This document shows positions 1 through 5,686 of a DNA stretch of 10,219 bases, in pieces (the stretch's first letter is position 1; each line of letters opens with the position of its first letter). Location: NCBI GenBank assembly GCA_023246565.1, contig JAHFIE010000043.1, positions 1-10,219 on the forward strand, written 5' to 3'. A program made the position numbers and the translations under genes. The DNA is from Candidatus Magasanikiibacteriota bacterium. GTDB lineage: Bacteria; Patescibacteriota; Patescibacteriia; Magasanikbacterales; UBA922. The notes below the pieces were generated by a model, which was given only the letters and a program-made list of their open reading frames with translations, was not told the origin of the DNA and ran no database searches.

Positions 1-300
1 TGAACAACTTGTTTCCACGGTTCCACACGTGGTGTTGGAGTAGCTAAAGTTTTTTCTATCACTTGACGTAATTGAGATGATTGAACCCGGACTTACCACA
101 AATTCAATAGTACTGGCGTTTACGGTTATCGACTGGACTCTAGTAGAAGAGTCCAGTGTGTAGACCGTACTATCGTTCGTAAGTTCAAGCCGAGCGCTAC
201 CGTCAGAATTTATGTCATTAAAGGCAGCCAACGCAACCAGTGGTGAGAGTGGGAGAAAGGAAACTAGAGCTACCAGCCAATAGGCTAGATTTCTCATCAT
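1..300 (-). CDS. Secreted protein, N-terminal part (cut by left window edge)
   Basis: An open frame starts at the ATG at 300 and runs without a stop to the window edge, giving 100 residues. A second ATG follows directly at 297. I chose 300 because its -1 base is T, as at the other starts here. The N-terminus is a clear signal peptide: Arg3, a hydrophobic core at about residues 5-24, and a likely cleavage after LVALAA (residues 21-26). The mature part is rich in Ser, Thr and Asn, and its alternating hydrophobic residues (VQSITVNASTIEFVVSPGS) suggest beta strands. Cys92 and Cys99 lie close together. The layout resembles secreted proteins I have seen in Parcubacteria-like genomes, which have a short beta-rich domain near the N-terminus, but I cannot name a family or function. 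The gene follows the repeat-protein gene by 34 bp and is probably co-transcribed with it. Confidence 0.8.
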   Translation of the reverse strand, partial: MMRNLAYWLVALVSFLPLSPLVALAAFNDINSDGSARLELTNDSTVYTLDSSTRVQSITVNASTIEFVVSPGSIISITSSDRKNFSYSNTTCGTVETSCS

Positions 301-334
301 AAGAGAAAAGGAAATAAATAATTATCTCACCACA

Positions 335-1435
335 TTAATTAACTGGACAACTGACCGTTGAACTTACCATTCCGTATGTTGGATTAAAGTATATTTCTAC
401 ACAGACACCATCTGGTCGACCCAAGATAAGTCGTCCTCCAACATTAGGAGCACTTGATGTAACCAAAAGTGTTGAAGTACCAAAAGTATTATAGAATTTA
501 ACTGATGATCCTACGGTTGATGTAACTGTTATATTTTTTACATTCAAGTTACCAACAACGGTTGATGAAGCTTGTGAAACAAAACCAGAGGCCAAGGTTG
601 CGAGACCAGTCACATCAAGGGTACTGGATAATGTTGCTGAACCAGCCAATAACGTGGCACTAGCAACAAACAAGGTACTGGATGCATTAAGAGCTCCGGC
701 AACGTTCAATCCAGCACTCACTGATGATGATGCATTTGCAACAAAGCCAGAGGCAAATGTAGAAAGACCAACAGCACCAAATGTACTATTCATGATAGTA
801 GCACCAGCTACATTTAATGTTCCTGAAGCACTTAAAGAACCAGCTACTTGCAAACCTGCAGCAAATGATGATGAAGCTACTGAGATAAATCCTCCAGTAA
901 GCGTTGTGAGCCCCGTAATCCCAAGTGTACTTCCTAAACTAGCAGCACCCGTGAGTGTACTTGCTCCGGCAACAAATAACGTGCTTGAAGCATTAAGAGC
1001 TCCGGCAACGTTCAATCCAGCACTCACTGATGATGATGCTGCTGAGATGAATCCACCGGTAAGCGTGGTCAAGCCAGTAACTCCGAGCGTACTTGCTAAA
1101 CTAGCAGCACCACTAAGAGTACTTGCTCCGGTTACAAAGAATGTACTTGAGGCATTAAGAGCCCCTGCAACGTTTAATCCAGCAGCAAATGATGATGATG
1201 CTACAGATATAACACCACCTGTTAGGGTCGTGAGTCCTGTGACTCCGAGCGTACTTGCCAAACTAGCAGCACCCGTGAGTGTAGAGGCTCCTGTAACTGA
1301 AAGGGTACCACCGATTGTGGCATTGTTGCCCAAAGTAGACACTGCCAAAGCCGAACTGGCTGGCATTATAGCCATGGTTCCAGCCGTAAAAAGGTATAAT
1401 AACCTTTTTAGGCGCTGTTGTAGCGACGTTGTCAT
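335..1435 (-). CDS. Secreted repeat protein with 54-residue Ser/Thr/Ala/Gly-rich units (beta-solenoid-like)
   Basis: This is a 366-residue exported protein of unknown function. Residues 1-31 form a signal peptide: basic RLKRL, a hydrophobic stretch, then SSALA before the predicted cut. Residues 33-296 are five tandem units starting at about 33, 87, 141, 195 and 243. Four are 54 residues long and the fourth is 48. Each 54-mer divides into three 18-residue segments such as STLSGAASLASTLGVTGL, with a finer spacing of about six residues between hydrophobic or glycine positions. This pattern suggests a beta-helix or fibre. Residues 297-366 form a distinct C-terminal domain with no repeats and two cysteines (345, 363). 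The composition is almost free of charged residues between 33 and 296. Similar G-x-L-x-V repeats occur in phage tail fibres and CPR surface proteins, so an adhesive or structural cell-surface role is plausible but unproven. The 34-bp gaps on both sides suggest co-transcription with its neighbours. Confidence 0.88.
   Translation of the reverse strand: MTTSLQQRLKRLLYLFTAGTMAIMPASSALAVSTLGNNATIGGTLSVTGASTLTGAASLASTLGVTGLTTLTGGVISVASSSFAAGLNVAGALNASSTFFVTGASTLSGAASLASTLGVTGLTTLTGGFISAASSSVSAGLNVAGALNASSTLFVAGASTLTGAASLGSTLGITGLTTLTGGFISVASSSFAAGLQVAGSLSASGTLNVAGATIMNSTFGAVGLSTFASGFVANASSSVSAGLNVAGALNASSTLFVASATLLAGSATLSSTLDVTGLATLASGFVSQASSTVVGNLNVKNITVTSTVGSSVKFYNTFGTSTLLVTSSAPNVGGRLILGRPDGVCVEIYFNPTYGMVSSTVSCPVN
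548..1339 (-). repeat. Five tandem 162-bp coding repeats (one shortened to 144 bp)
   Basis: The repeats encode residues 33-296 of the secreted protein. Approximate unit bounds, in transcription order, are 1339-1178, 1177-1016, 1015-854, 853-710 (144 bp) and 709-548. The fourth unit has lost exactly six codons, matching the six-residue sub-period of the protein. Copies are similar at DNA level: a 50-bp stretch at 990-1039 is identical to one at 684-733, although they lie 306 bp apart with a diverged unit between them. Such identity favours slippage or recombination between units. Confidence 0.85.
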
Positions 1436-1469
1436 AATAAAATTAAATAAAAATACTAATTAAACAAAT

Positions 1470-1973
1470 TTATTTAGTAGCCACAGCATCAACATGCAAA
1501 ATATCGATAACTCTATCGGCTACTGGGTTGTATAGGATAACTCTATCCTTATACACCAATATGTAATCTCCTTCCCGTGCGTATTGGTAAAAAACTGGGT
1601 TGGCTTTTCGTAATTCATCGGGTTTTACAACAGTCTGAACCTGAACATCACCACTGGGCAAAAATACATGTTTGAAAACTTTATTGATTAAACTCTCAAC
1701 GCTTGGATTATTGCTGACTATTTGAACACGAGGAGCATTTGGTTCAACAGTTTCATCACTGGTTGCTGATCCTTTAACAATTTTATCAACTGTACTGTTC
1801 TGCTGATTTGATGCTGTTTCTTTTCCAATATTCTTTGAAGCATCAGATTCCATGAATCCTCGGCTAAAGACTCCATATACCAATAAACCAATGAGCAGAA
1901 CAAGTAACAAACCTAAAACTAAGACCAGACTCGTGGCATTTTTTTCGAGCCACGAACTTTTTCCGAATTCCAT
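1470..1973 (-). CDS. Single-pass membrane protein with a conserved C-terminal domain typical of CPR bacteria
   Basis: This 167-residue protein has three parts: a short N-terminus, one strong transmembrane segment at about residues 14-36 (a Leu/Val-rich run), and a polar linker at about 38-80 rich in Ser, Thr, Asn, Glu and Lys. A compact C-terminal domain follows at about 81-163. It contains KHVFLPSGDVQVQTV (101-115), then FYQYAREGDYILVYKDR (128-144) and ILYNP (146-150). From memory, this 'LP ... GD.ILVY ... ILYNP' arrangement is a recurring conserved hypothetical domain in Parcubacteria-type genomes. I know no biochemical function for it. The domain probably sits outside the membrane. The start is the only upstream Met before the membrane segment. 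The gene probably opens the exported-protein group: an exact TATAAT lies 50 bases upstream, and the repeat-protein gene starts 34 bp after its stop. Confidence 0.82.
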   Translation of the reverse strand: MEFGKSSWLEKNATSLVLVLGLLLVLLIGLLVYGVFSRGFMESDASKNIGKETASNQQNSTVDKIVKGSATSDETVEPNAPRVQIVSNNPSVESLINKVFKHVFLPSGDVQVQTVVKPDELRKANPVFYQYAREGDYILVYKDRVILYNPVADRVIDILHVDAVATK

Positions 1974-2065
1974 ATCTATTTATTTTTAAATATAAAAGTA
2001 GTATACATCTTTTTTATTCCTAATTATACAGAATAGAGCCTTAAAATAGATTTTCTGTGGATAAC
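1974..2065 (-). promoter_or_regulatory. AT-rich spacer with a probable promoter for the exported-protein genes
   Basis: This 92-bp spacer separates the cytidylyltransferase stop from the next start. On the minus strand it contains an exact TATAAT at 2028-2023 and a second -10-like TATACT at 2005-2000. No good -35 hexamer lies 16-18 bases upstream of the first, so the call rests on the -10 match, the position and the change in gene content. No terminator-like hairpin with a T-run is evident, so read-through from the sugar genes remains possible. Confidence 0.45.
2056..2064 (-). promoter_or_regulatory. Exact DnaA-box 9-mer (TTATCCACA)
   Basis: The minus strand reads TTATCCACA at 2064-2056, the consensus DnaA box. 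It lies one base beyond the stop codon of the cytidylyltransferase and 27 bases upstream of the TATAAT. A single exact 9-mer in a 10-kb window can occur by chance, and no cluster of boxes is visible nearby, so this is not an origin. A regulatory role is only a possibility. Confidence 0.3.
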
Positions 2066-2809
2066 TTACCAAATTCTTCCTTTCCCTGAATCAATCCAAT
2101 TATTTAAAGCATTGAGTTGCGGGTGATTATCAAGAAATTCAATGCATTCTTTAATTGAAATAAATTCATGAGTCTTTTTGAGTGCAGTATAGATTTCACG
2201 GACAACAATGAGATCTTCAGGATAATCAACGGTTAATCGAATATCCGGACGTTTCAGCGTCTCGTCACCTAGAGTAAGTGTATTTATTTTAAATAATTCA
2301 GGATGTTCATTAATATAGAGAGTACAGAGTTCACTGCGGTGTCGTGACTCGCCCTCTTCATGAGATTTTTTTAAATCAAGAAGATTAATGAGTTCAAAAT
2401 AAGCGCCCTCGGGTAATCCAAGAATTGCGGTAAGTGATGCCTTTTGTTTTGTATGTTCTTCAATACACCACGGTAATCCTTCCATATATACATAAGGGCA
2501 CTCGCTGGTCACCCGAAATACAATATCAGCCTGCGCCAATTCACCTGCAGCAATTAGGCGACCAAGTACGTCTTGTTCATCACCAATGATATAACGTAGG
2601 CCACGTTTTTTGGCCAAGGTAATAAATGGTGTATTTTCCTCTCCTGTACTGATTGCCAAAACAGTTTCAGCAATTTCTGATGTTGCTGCGAGATGATCAA
2701 GAAGATATTCAAGAATACTGATATTGTCTTTGATACTTAGTAATTGCAAGGGTTTTCCATACAGCCGTGTTGTCTGGACGCGACAAGCAAGGGTACAAAC
2801 AAGTTTCAT
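2066..2809 (-). CDS. SpsF/KdsB-type cytidylyltransferase (CMP-sugar synthetase-like)
   Basis: This enzyme probably transfers CMP from CTP to a ulosonic acid or related sugar in the cytoplasm. The 247-residue length fits the SpsF/KdsB/NeuA nucleotidyltransferase group. Visible motifs are the nucleotide-binding N-terminus CRVQTTRLYGKP (9-20), GDEQDVLGR (77-85), FRVTSECPY (98-106), RHRSELCTLYI (156-166) and RLTVDYPEDL (191-200). Related proteins usually have A-R-x-x-S-T-R-L at the start and G-D-C-P in the third motif. Here these are C-R-V-Q-T-T-R-L and S-E-C-P, so the usual metal-binding Asp is Glu103, while Asp195 in the last motif is kept. The start codon follows the NeuB-family stop by seven bases, so the two are almost certainly co-translated. 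The pairing matches spsE-spsF in Bacillus and neuB-neuA in sialic acid operons. The sugar is unknown. Confidence 0.87.
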   Translation of the reverse strand: MKLVCTLACRVQTTRLYGKPLQLLSIKDNISILEYLLDHLAATSEIAETVLAISTGEENTPFITLAKKRGLRYIIGDEQDVLGRLIAAGELAQADIVFRVTSECPYVYMEGLPWCIEEHTKQKASLTAILGLPEGAYFELINLLDLKKSHEEGESRHRSELCTLYINEHPELFKINTLTLGDETLKRPDIRLTVDYPEDLIVVREIYTALKKTHEFISIKECIEFLDNHPQLNALNNWIDSGKGRIW

Positions 2810-2816
2810 AGGGCAC

Positions 2817-3812
2817 TTATTTAAGAAATTCCAATCGAATAACCTGATCCGGTTTAAGAGCTTGTGTAAGAGTCTTCCCTAAAATCGCGTCCCGATCTAA
2901 AAATTCATAGGTCTCGGCTGTTCGTTTCATAACAATAACAGTTTCCGTAATCACAGTGCCTTCTGCAAGATCTCGCCCTGCGACAAGGTGCTTTTTCGTG
3001 ACCTGACGATACGCAGTTTCAGATTCTGAAACCGTTGTTGTTTCAAGACCAAAAGCTTGATCGAGTTGCCGAACACGCTCAACAAATTTTTTAAAATCAG
3101 TTGGATTTAAGGCTGATTCATAATCTTCCATTTTAAGGAGTCGTTCAAGCGTAATATGTTTTTCAAGAACACGAACTCCCATACCCATGGCCATAGTACA
3201 CAGGTCATACCGTAAATCATGATCTCCATCAATATGATCAGCAAAGCCAACCGGGAGATTAAATGTTGTTGCCAAGGCTTTAATCTTGTACAAATTGGTA
3301 TGTTCAACCAAAGTTGGATAACTTTGAAAACCATGCATGAGGATAACTTCAGCAGCATTGTTTGATTGTAAAACTGACAATGCCTTTTTTATTTCTTCTT
3401 CATAACTTCCCCCGGTTGAGAGAAAAAGTGGTTTATTTGTTTTGGCTAAATATTCCAAGAGTGGTGTATTTTTAATATCAGTTGAATGAATTTTAAACCC
3501 ATCAATCCCCTGCTCGAGGAGTATTTGGGCACTGGCAAGACCAAACACATCAGCAAAAGCAAGAATATGTCCGTCGTGTGCTTGTTTGATAAGATTTCCC
3601 CATTGTTCACCAGTAAATTCTAGTCGTTTAAAAAGATCATAATGTTTGTAGTCAGTGGTAGACAATTCATCAGCCGCAAAAACTTGAAATTTTATGGCAT
3701 CAGCATTGGCTGCAATGGCAGCCTGTACCAAACGACGAGCGACTTCGTACGATCCTTCGTAGGTTTGGGACATTTCGCAGATAATGAGGGTTCGGTTTGG
3801 TTGGAAGAGCAT
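2817..3812 (-). CDS. neuB: NeuB/SpsE-family ulosonate (sialic acid-type) synthase, divergent
   Basis: This enzyme probably condenses phosphoenolpyruvate with a sugar aldehyde, or its phosphate, to make a nonulosonate-type acid in the cytoplasm. Residues 1 to about 255 form the NeuB TIM barrel and about 271-331 a C-terminal SAF/antifreeze-like domain. The total of 331 residues is close to the family norm. By comparison with Neisseria NeuB, the conserved residues present are Glu13, Lys41 (KFQ), Lys107 and Ser110 (KIHS), Ser132 (LSTGG), His193 and Asp195 (ADHID), and Glu217 and His219 (EKHITL). The two histidines are the metal ligands. Differences: the substrate-loop motif reads HGFQSYPT (160-167), with Gln163 where Asn or Ser is usual. 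After Arg297 the common RPGxGI loop is replaced by RTAETYEFLDRD. These changes suggest an unusual sugar substrate (inference). The start at 3812 precedes the first barrel strand directly. Confidence 0.9.
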   Translation of the reverse strand: MLFQPNRTLIICEMSQTYEGSYEVARRLVQAAIAANADAIKFQVFAADELSTTDYKHYDLFKRLEFTGEQWGNLIKQAHDGHILAFADVFGLASAQILLEQGIDGFKIHSTDIKNTPLLEYLAKTNKPLFLSTGGSYEEEIKKALSVLQSNNAAEVILMHGFQSYPTLVEHTNLYKIKALATTFNLPVGFADHIDGDHDLRYDLCTMAMGMGVRVLEKHITLERLLKMEDYESALNPTDFKKFVERVRQLDQAFGLETTTVSESETAYRQVTKKHLVAGRDLAEGTVITETVIVMKRTAETYEFLDRDAILGKTLTQALKPDQVIRLEFLK

Positions 3813-4060
3813 ATTTGAATTATAAATTTAAGAAAAAAATTACTATGTATGAGTTTGCACTGTGTTAGAGGGTGGCAGAGTTGTTGCTACGTCGATATAA
3901 TGTACGTCAGTACACGGGTCGCATAAGTTTTTCAAAAACTGTCGTAAACTCCATTTTTGAAAAACTGACGCTCCCCATCCCCGTATTCTATATTTTTTGA
4001 CGAAATCGACACCCATGAAAGAACCCTGGTATCCATTTTTAGAAATATATCATTACCCTA
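3813..4060. other. 248-bp dyad-rich intergenic spacer inside the sugar cluster
   Basis: This is the only long spacer among genes that otherwise overlap or sit within seven bases of each other. It is less AT-rich than the other spacers. It holds a 13-bp inverted repeat (3926-3966) and a short dyad TGTAC-GTCA-GTACA (3901-3914). TGACG occurs on the plus strand at 3966-3970 and 3998-4002 and on the minus strand at 3909-3905. TACGTC is repeated at 3888-3893 and 3903-3908. The ends, about 3813-3845 and 4020-4060, are AT-rich. No convincing gene or -35/-10 pair is present. It may hold a promoter or operator for the NeuB-family gene, or mark a junction between two gene cassettes. Confidence 0.4.
3926..3966. 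repeat. 13-bp perfect inverted repeat with a 15-base loop
   Basis: AGTTTTTCAAAAA at 3926-3938 is the exact reverse complement of TTTTTGAAAAACT at 3954-3966. Each arm is itself nearly palindromic, so the arms also read as direct repeats: on the minus strand CGTCAGTTTTTCAAAAA (3970-3954) and CGACAGTTTTTGAAAAA (3944-3928) differ at two of 17 positions, 26 bp apart. The stem is AT-rich and no T-run follows it in the transcription direction, so it is a poor intrinsic terminator. A two-site operator or a recombination remnant are alternatives. Confidence 0.55.
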
Positions 4061-5053
4061 TTACAAAAAAATAATGGTATTCATTGAGGCCGACTCTTTT
4101 GCCGCAGTAATCAATTTAAGAACATTGGCACCGGCTGACATCGGACTTATTGTTTCGGTACGATGCTCTACGCAATCCAAAAAGTGCTGGATTTCTTTGA
4201 CATACATATCATTTAAATCATAATCAGGCGCGATGGGAAATTCTTGTACTTCTTCTCCAACACGTTGCAAAATAATTTTCTTATCCAAGAAATTCCATCG
4301 TAGGGTTCCATGTTCACCAAAAAATTCAAAATTCCTTTGAAGAAATCTTTGCGTATAGTCCAAATGAATCTCCGCAATTGCTCCACTGGTAAATTGGAGG
4401 ATAACTTCTGCAGTGTCTTCGACATCAATTTCCAGTTGACTGGTTGTACCACTAAAACATCCAATTTTTTTGACCGTATCACCCATGAACCAGGTTAGAT
4501 AATCAAACTCGTGTGAATCAAGGAGAATGCCACCACCTAATTTTTTATTCGCACTATAACCCTGGCGATAATCTTCCCAAGGATGCCAATCCGGCAGATA
4601 TTGGCCGCATTGACAGCGAGCTGATAAAACTTTACCAATGGCCCCATCTGCGAGTAATGTTTTCATGGTTACAAACAAGGGATAAAATTTCCAATTACTA
4701 CCAACCATGGAGATTAATTTTTTTTCTTGAACGAGTTGGAGAAGAGCATCGATACCATCGAGATCAGTCGATAATGGTTTTTCAATAAAAATATTACAAC
4801 CAGCGTGAATCGCTGCTAATGCGTTTTCTTTGTGAAAAATCGATGGTGAACAAACAAAAACAATATCAAAAGATTTTTTTTGCCAAGCTTCTTCAACCGA
4901 ACCAACAGTTTCAATGCCGTGTTCTGCAGCAATTTTATTCGCACGTTCAGGATTAACTTCAACAAGCATGATATTGCGTTCACCGAGTGACAAAAGATTG
5001 CGCAAATGGCGCTGTCCAATTGATCCACCACCAATAATAAGAATAGATTTCAT
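4061..5053 (-). CDS. Gfo/Idh/MocA-family NAD(P)-dependent oxidoreductase
   Basis: This is probably a sugar or nucleotide-sugar dehydrogenase in the cytoplasm. The 330 residues have the two-domain Gfo/Idh/MocA layout: an N-terminal Rossmann domain (1 to about 120) with IIGGGSIGQRH at 6-16, and a C-terminal alpha/beta substrate domain. The family's EKP signature is at 91-93. Two stretches that line the active site follow: YLPDWHPWEDYR (152-163) and GGGILLDSHEFDY (173-185), in which His181 is the likely catalytic histidine. I have seen relatives with this W-H-P-W and D-S-H-E-x-D pattern in surface-polysaccharide clusters next to NeuB and cytidylyltransferase genes. The start lies six bases after the stop of the upstream HAD gene. 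The stop codon TAA is followed in frame by TAG. The exact substrate cannot be read from sequence. Confidence 0.88.
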   Translation of the reverse strand: MKSILIIGGGSIGQRHLRNLLSLGERNIMLVEVNPERANKIAAEHGIETVGSVEEAWQKKSFDIVFVCSPSIFHKENALAAIHAGCNIFIEKPLSTDLDGIDALLQLVQEKKLISMVGSNWKFYPLFVTMKTLLADGAIGKVLSARCQCGQYLPDWHPWEDYRQGYSANKKLGGGILLDSHEFDYLTWFMGDTVKKIGCFSGTTSQLEIDVEDTAEVILQFTSGAIAEIHLDYTQRFLQRNFEFFGEHGTLRWNFLDKKIILQRVGEEVQEFPIAPDYDLNDMYVKEIQHFLDCVEHRTETISPMSAGANVLKLITAAKESASMNTIIFL

Positions 5054-5059
5054 AGTGTT

Positions 5060-5683
5060 TTAAAGGAGAATAGCAATATCGTGTAAAAACTCTGCAACAT
5101 TTTTAAAATGTATTGTTTGAAAACCAAGAGCTTCGGCTGCGACTACATTTTTTAATGAATCATCCACAAACAAGGTTGCTGATGCTTGTGTCTTCATTTT
5201 TTTTAAAATAATTTCATAAACGTGGGCATTTGGTTTAATATCAGCAACATCAGGATCACAACTATACACCTCAACATCAAAATACTGTTTCATGACATGT
5301 CTTGTTTGAATATGGTCACGCATTTCCGGGGTTAAATTAGAGAGTAATCCTATTTGATACTTCTTTTTAAGTTTTTCAATAAATTCTAAAACTTCTGGAT
5401 ATGGTGCGTACGAAGACAGATAAGCATGCGAAAGTGTTTCTGGATTAAGACGTTTATCTTCGGGTAGACCAAAATGATCCAAAATCGCGCGCCAAAAAGT
5501 ATCACGATTATAATTACCTTTGTAATACCCATAATAAATTTCTCGAACCTCATCGGCAATCTGCTCAGGATTCATGGATAATTTTTCTTGTAAATCAAGA
5601 GAAGCGAATGGTTCGCCTTCTTTGCAACACACGCCACTCCAGTCAAAAATAATGGTAGTAATTTTTTCTTTATCAAACATCAT
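5060..5683 (-). CDS. HAD-superfamily (subclass IA) protein with altered motif I
   Basis: The 207 residues have the layout of a small HAD hydrolase, which usually removes phosphate from a small metabolite. Motif I is FDWSGV with the nucleophile Asp14, but the second Asp, normally the acid/base two residues later, is Ser16. Motif II is LLSNLT with Ser115, motif III has Lys150 (IKPNAHVYE) and motif IV has Asp174-Asp175 (FVDDS). The helical cap lies between motifs I and II, as in subclass IA. Proteins with D-x-G-G or D-x-S-G in motif I are common in this subclass and their chemistry is often unknown, so phosphatase activity is likely but not certain. The gene starts three bases after the aminotransferase stop and is followed closely by the oxidoreductase. 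Two Met codons (5683, 5680) could start it; 5683 is preferred because it has T at -1. Confidence 0.85.
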   Translation of the reverse strand: MMFDKEKITTIIFDWSGVCCKEGEPFASLDLQEKLSMNPEQIADEVREIYYGYYKGNYNRDTFWRAILDHFGLPEDKRLNPETLSHAYLSSYAPYPEVLEFIEKLKKKYQIGLLSNLTPEMRDHIQTRHVMKQYFDVEVYSCDPDVADIKPNAHVYEIILKKMKTQASATLFVDDSLKNVVAAEALGFQTIHFKNVAEFLHDIAILL

Positions 5684-5686
5684 AGA

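Noticed and set aside
654..1463. A 269-codon open frame on the plus strand
   Set aside because: It is the exact antisense of the repeat-protein gene and stays open because of the repetitive Ala/Ser/Thr codons. It has no signal peptide, no recognisable domain and an Ala/Pro/Val composition dictated by the opposite strand.
2056..2064. Replication origin, based on the DnaA box
   Set aside because: Only one exact box was noticed in the spacer. There is no cluster and no dnaA or dnaN gene in the window.
3926..3966. Intrinsic terminator for the Gfo/Idh gene
   Set aside because: The stem is almost entirely A/T and no T-run follows it on the minus strand. The sequence after the stem is TATGCGACCC.
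3932..4036. A 34-codon minus-strand frame in the 248-bp spacer (ATG at 4036, TGA at 3932)
   Set aside because: It is short and has no recognisable motif. It has no Shine-Dalgarno and lacks the T at -1 seen at the other starts. Its end falls inside the inverted repeat, so there is no positive evidence for translation.
4310..4788. Plus-strand open frames opposite the Gfo/Idh gene and similar ones at 5885-6205, 6419-6628 and 8535-8804
   Set aside because: They overlap well-supported minus-strand enzyme genes throughout and show no domain or start signal of their own.
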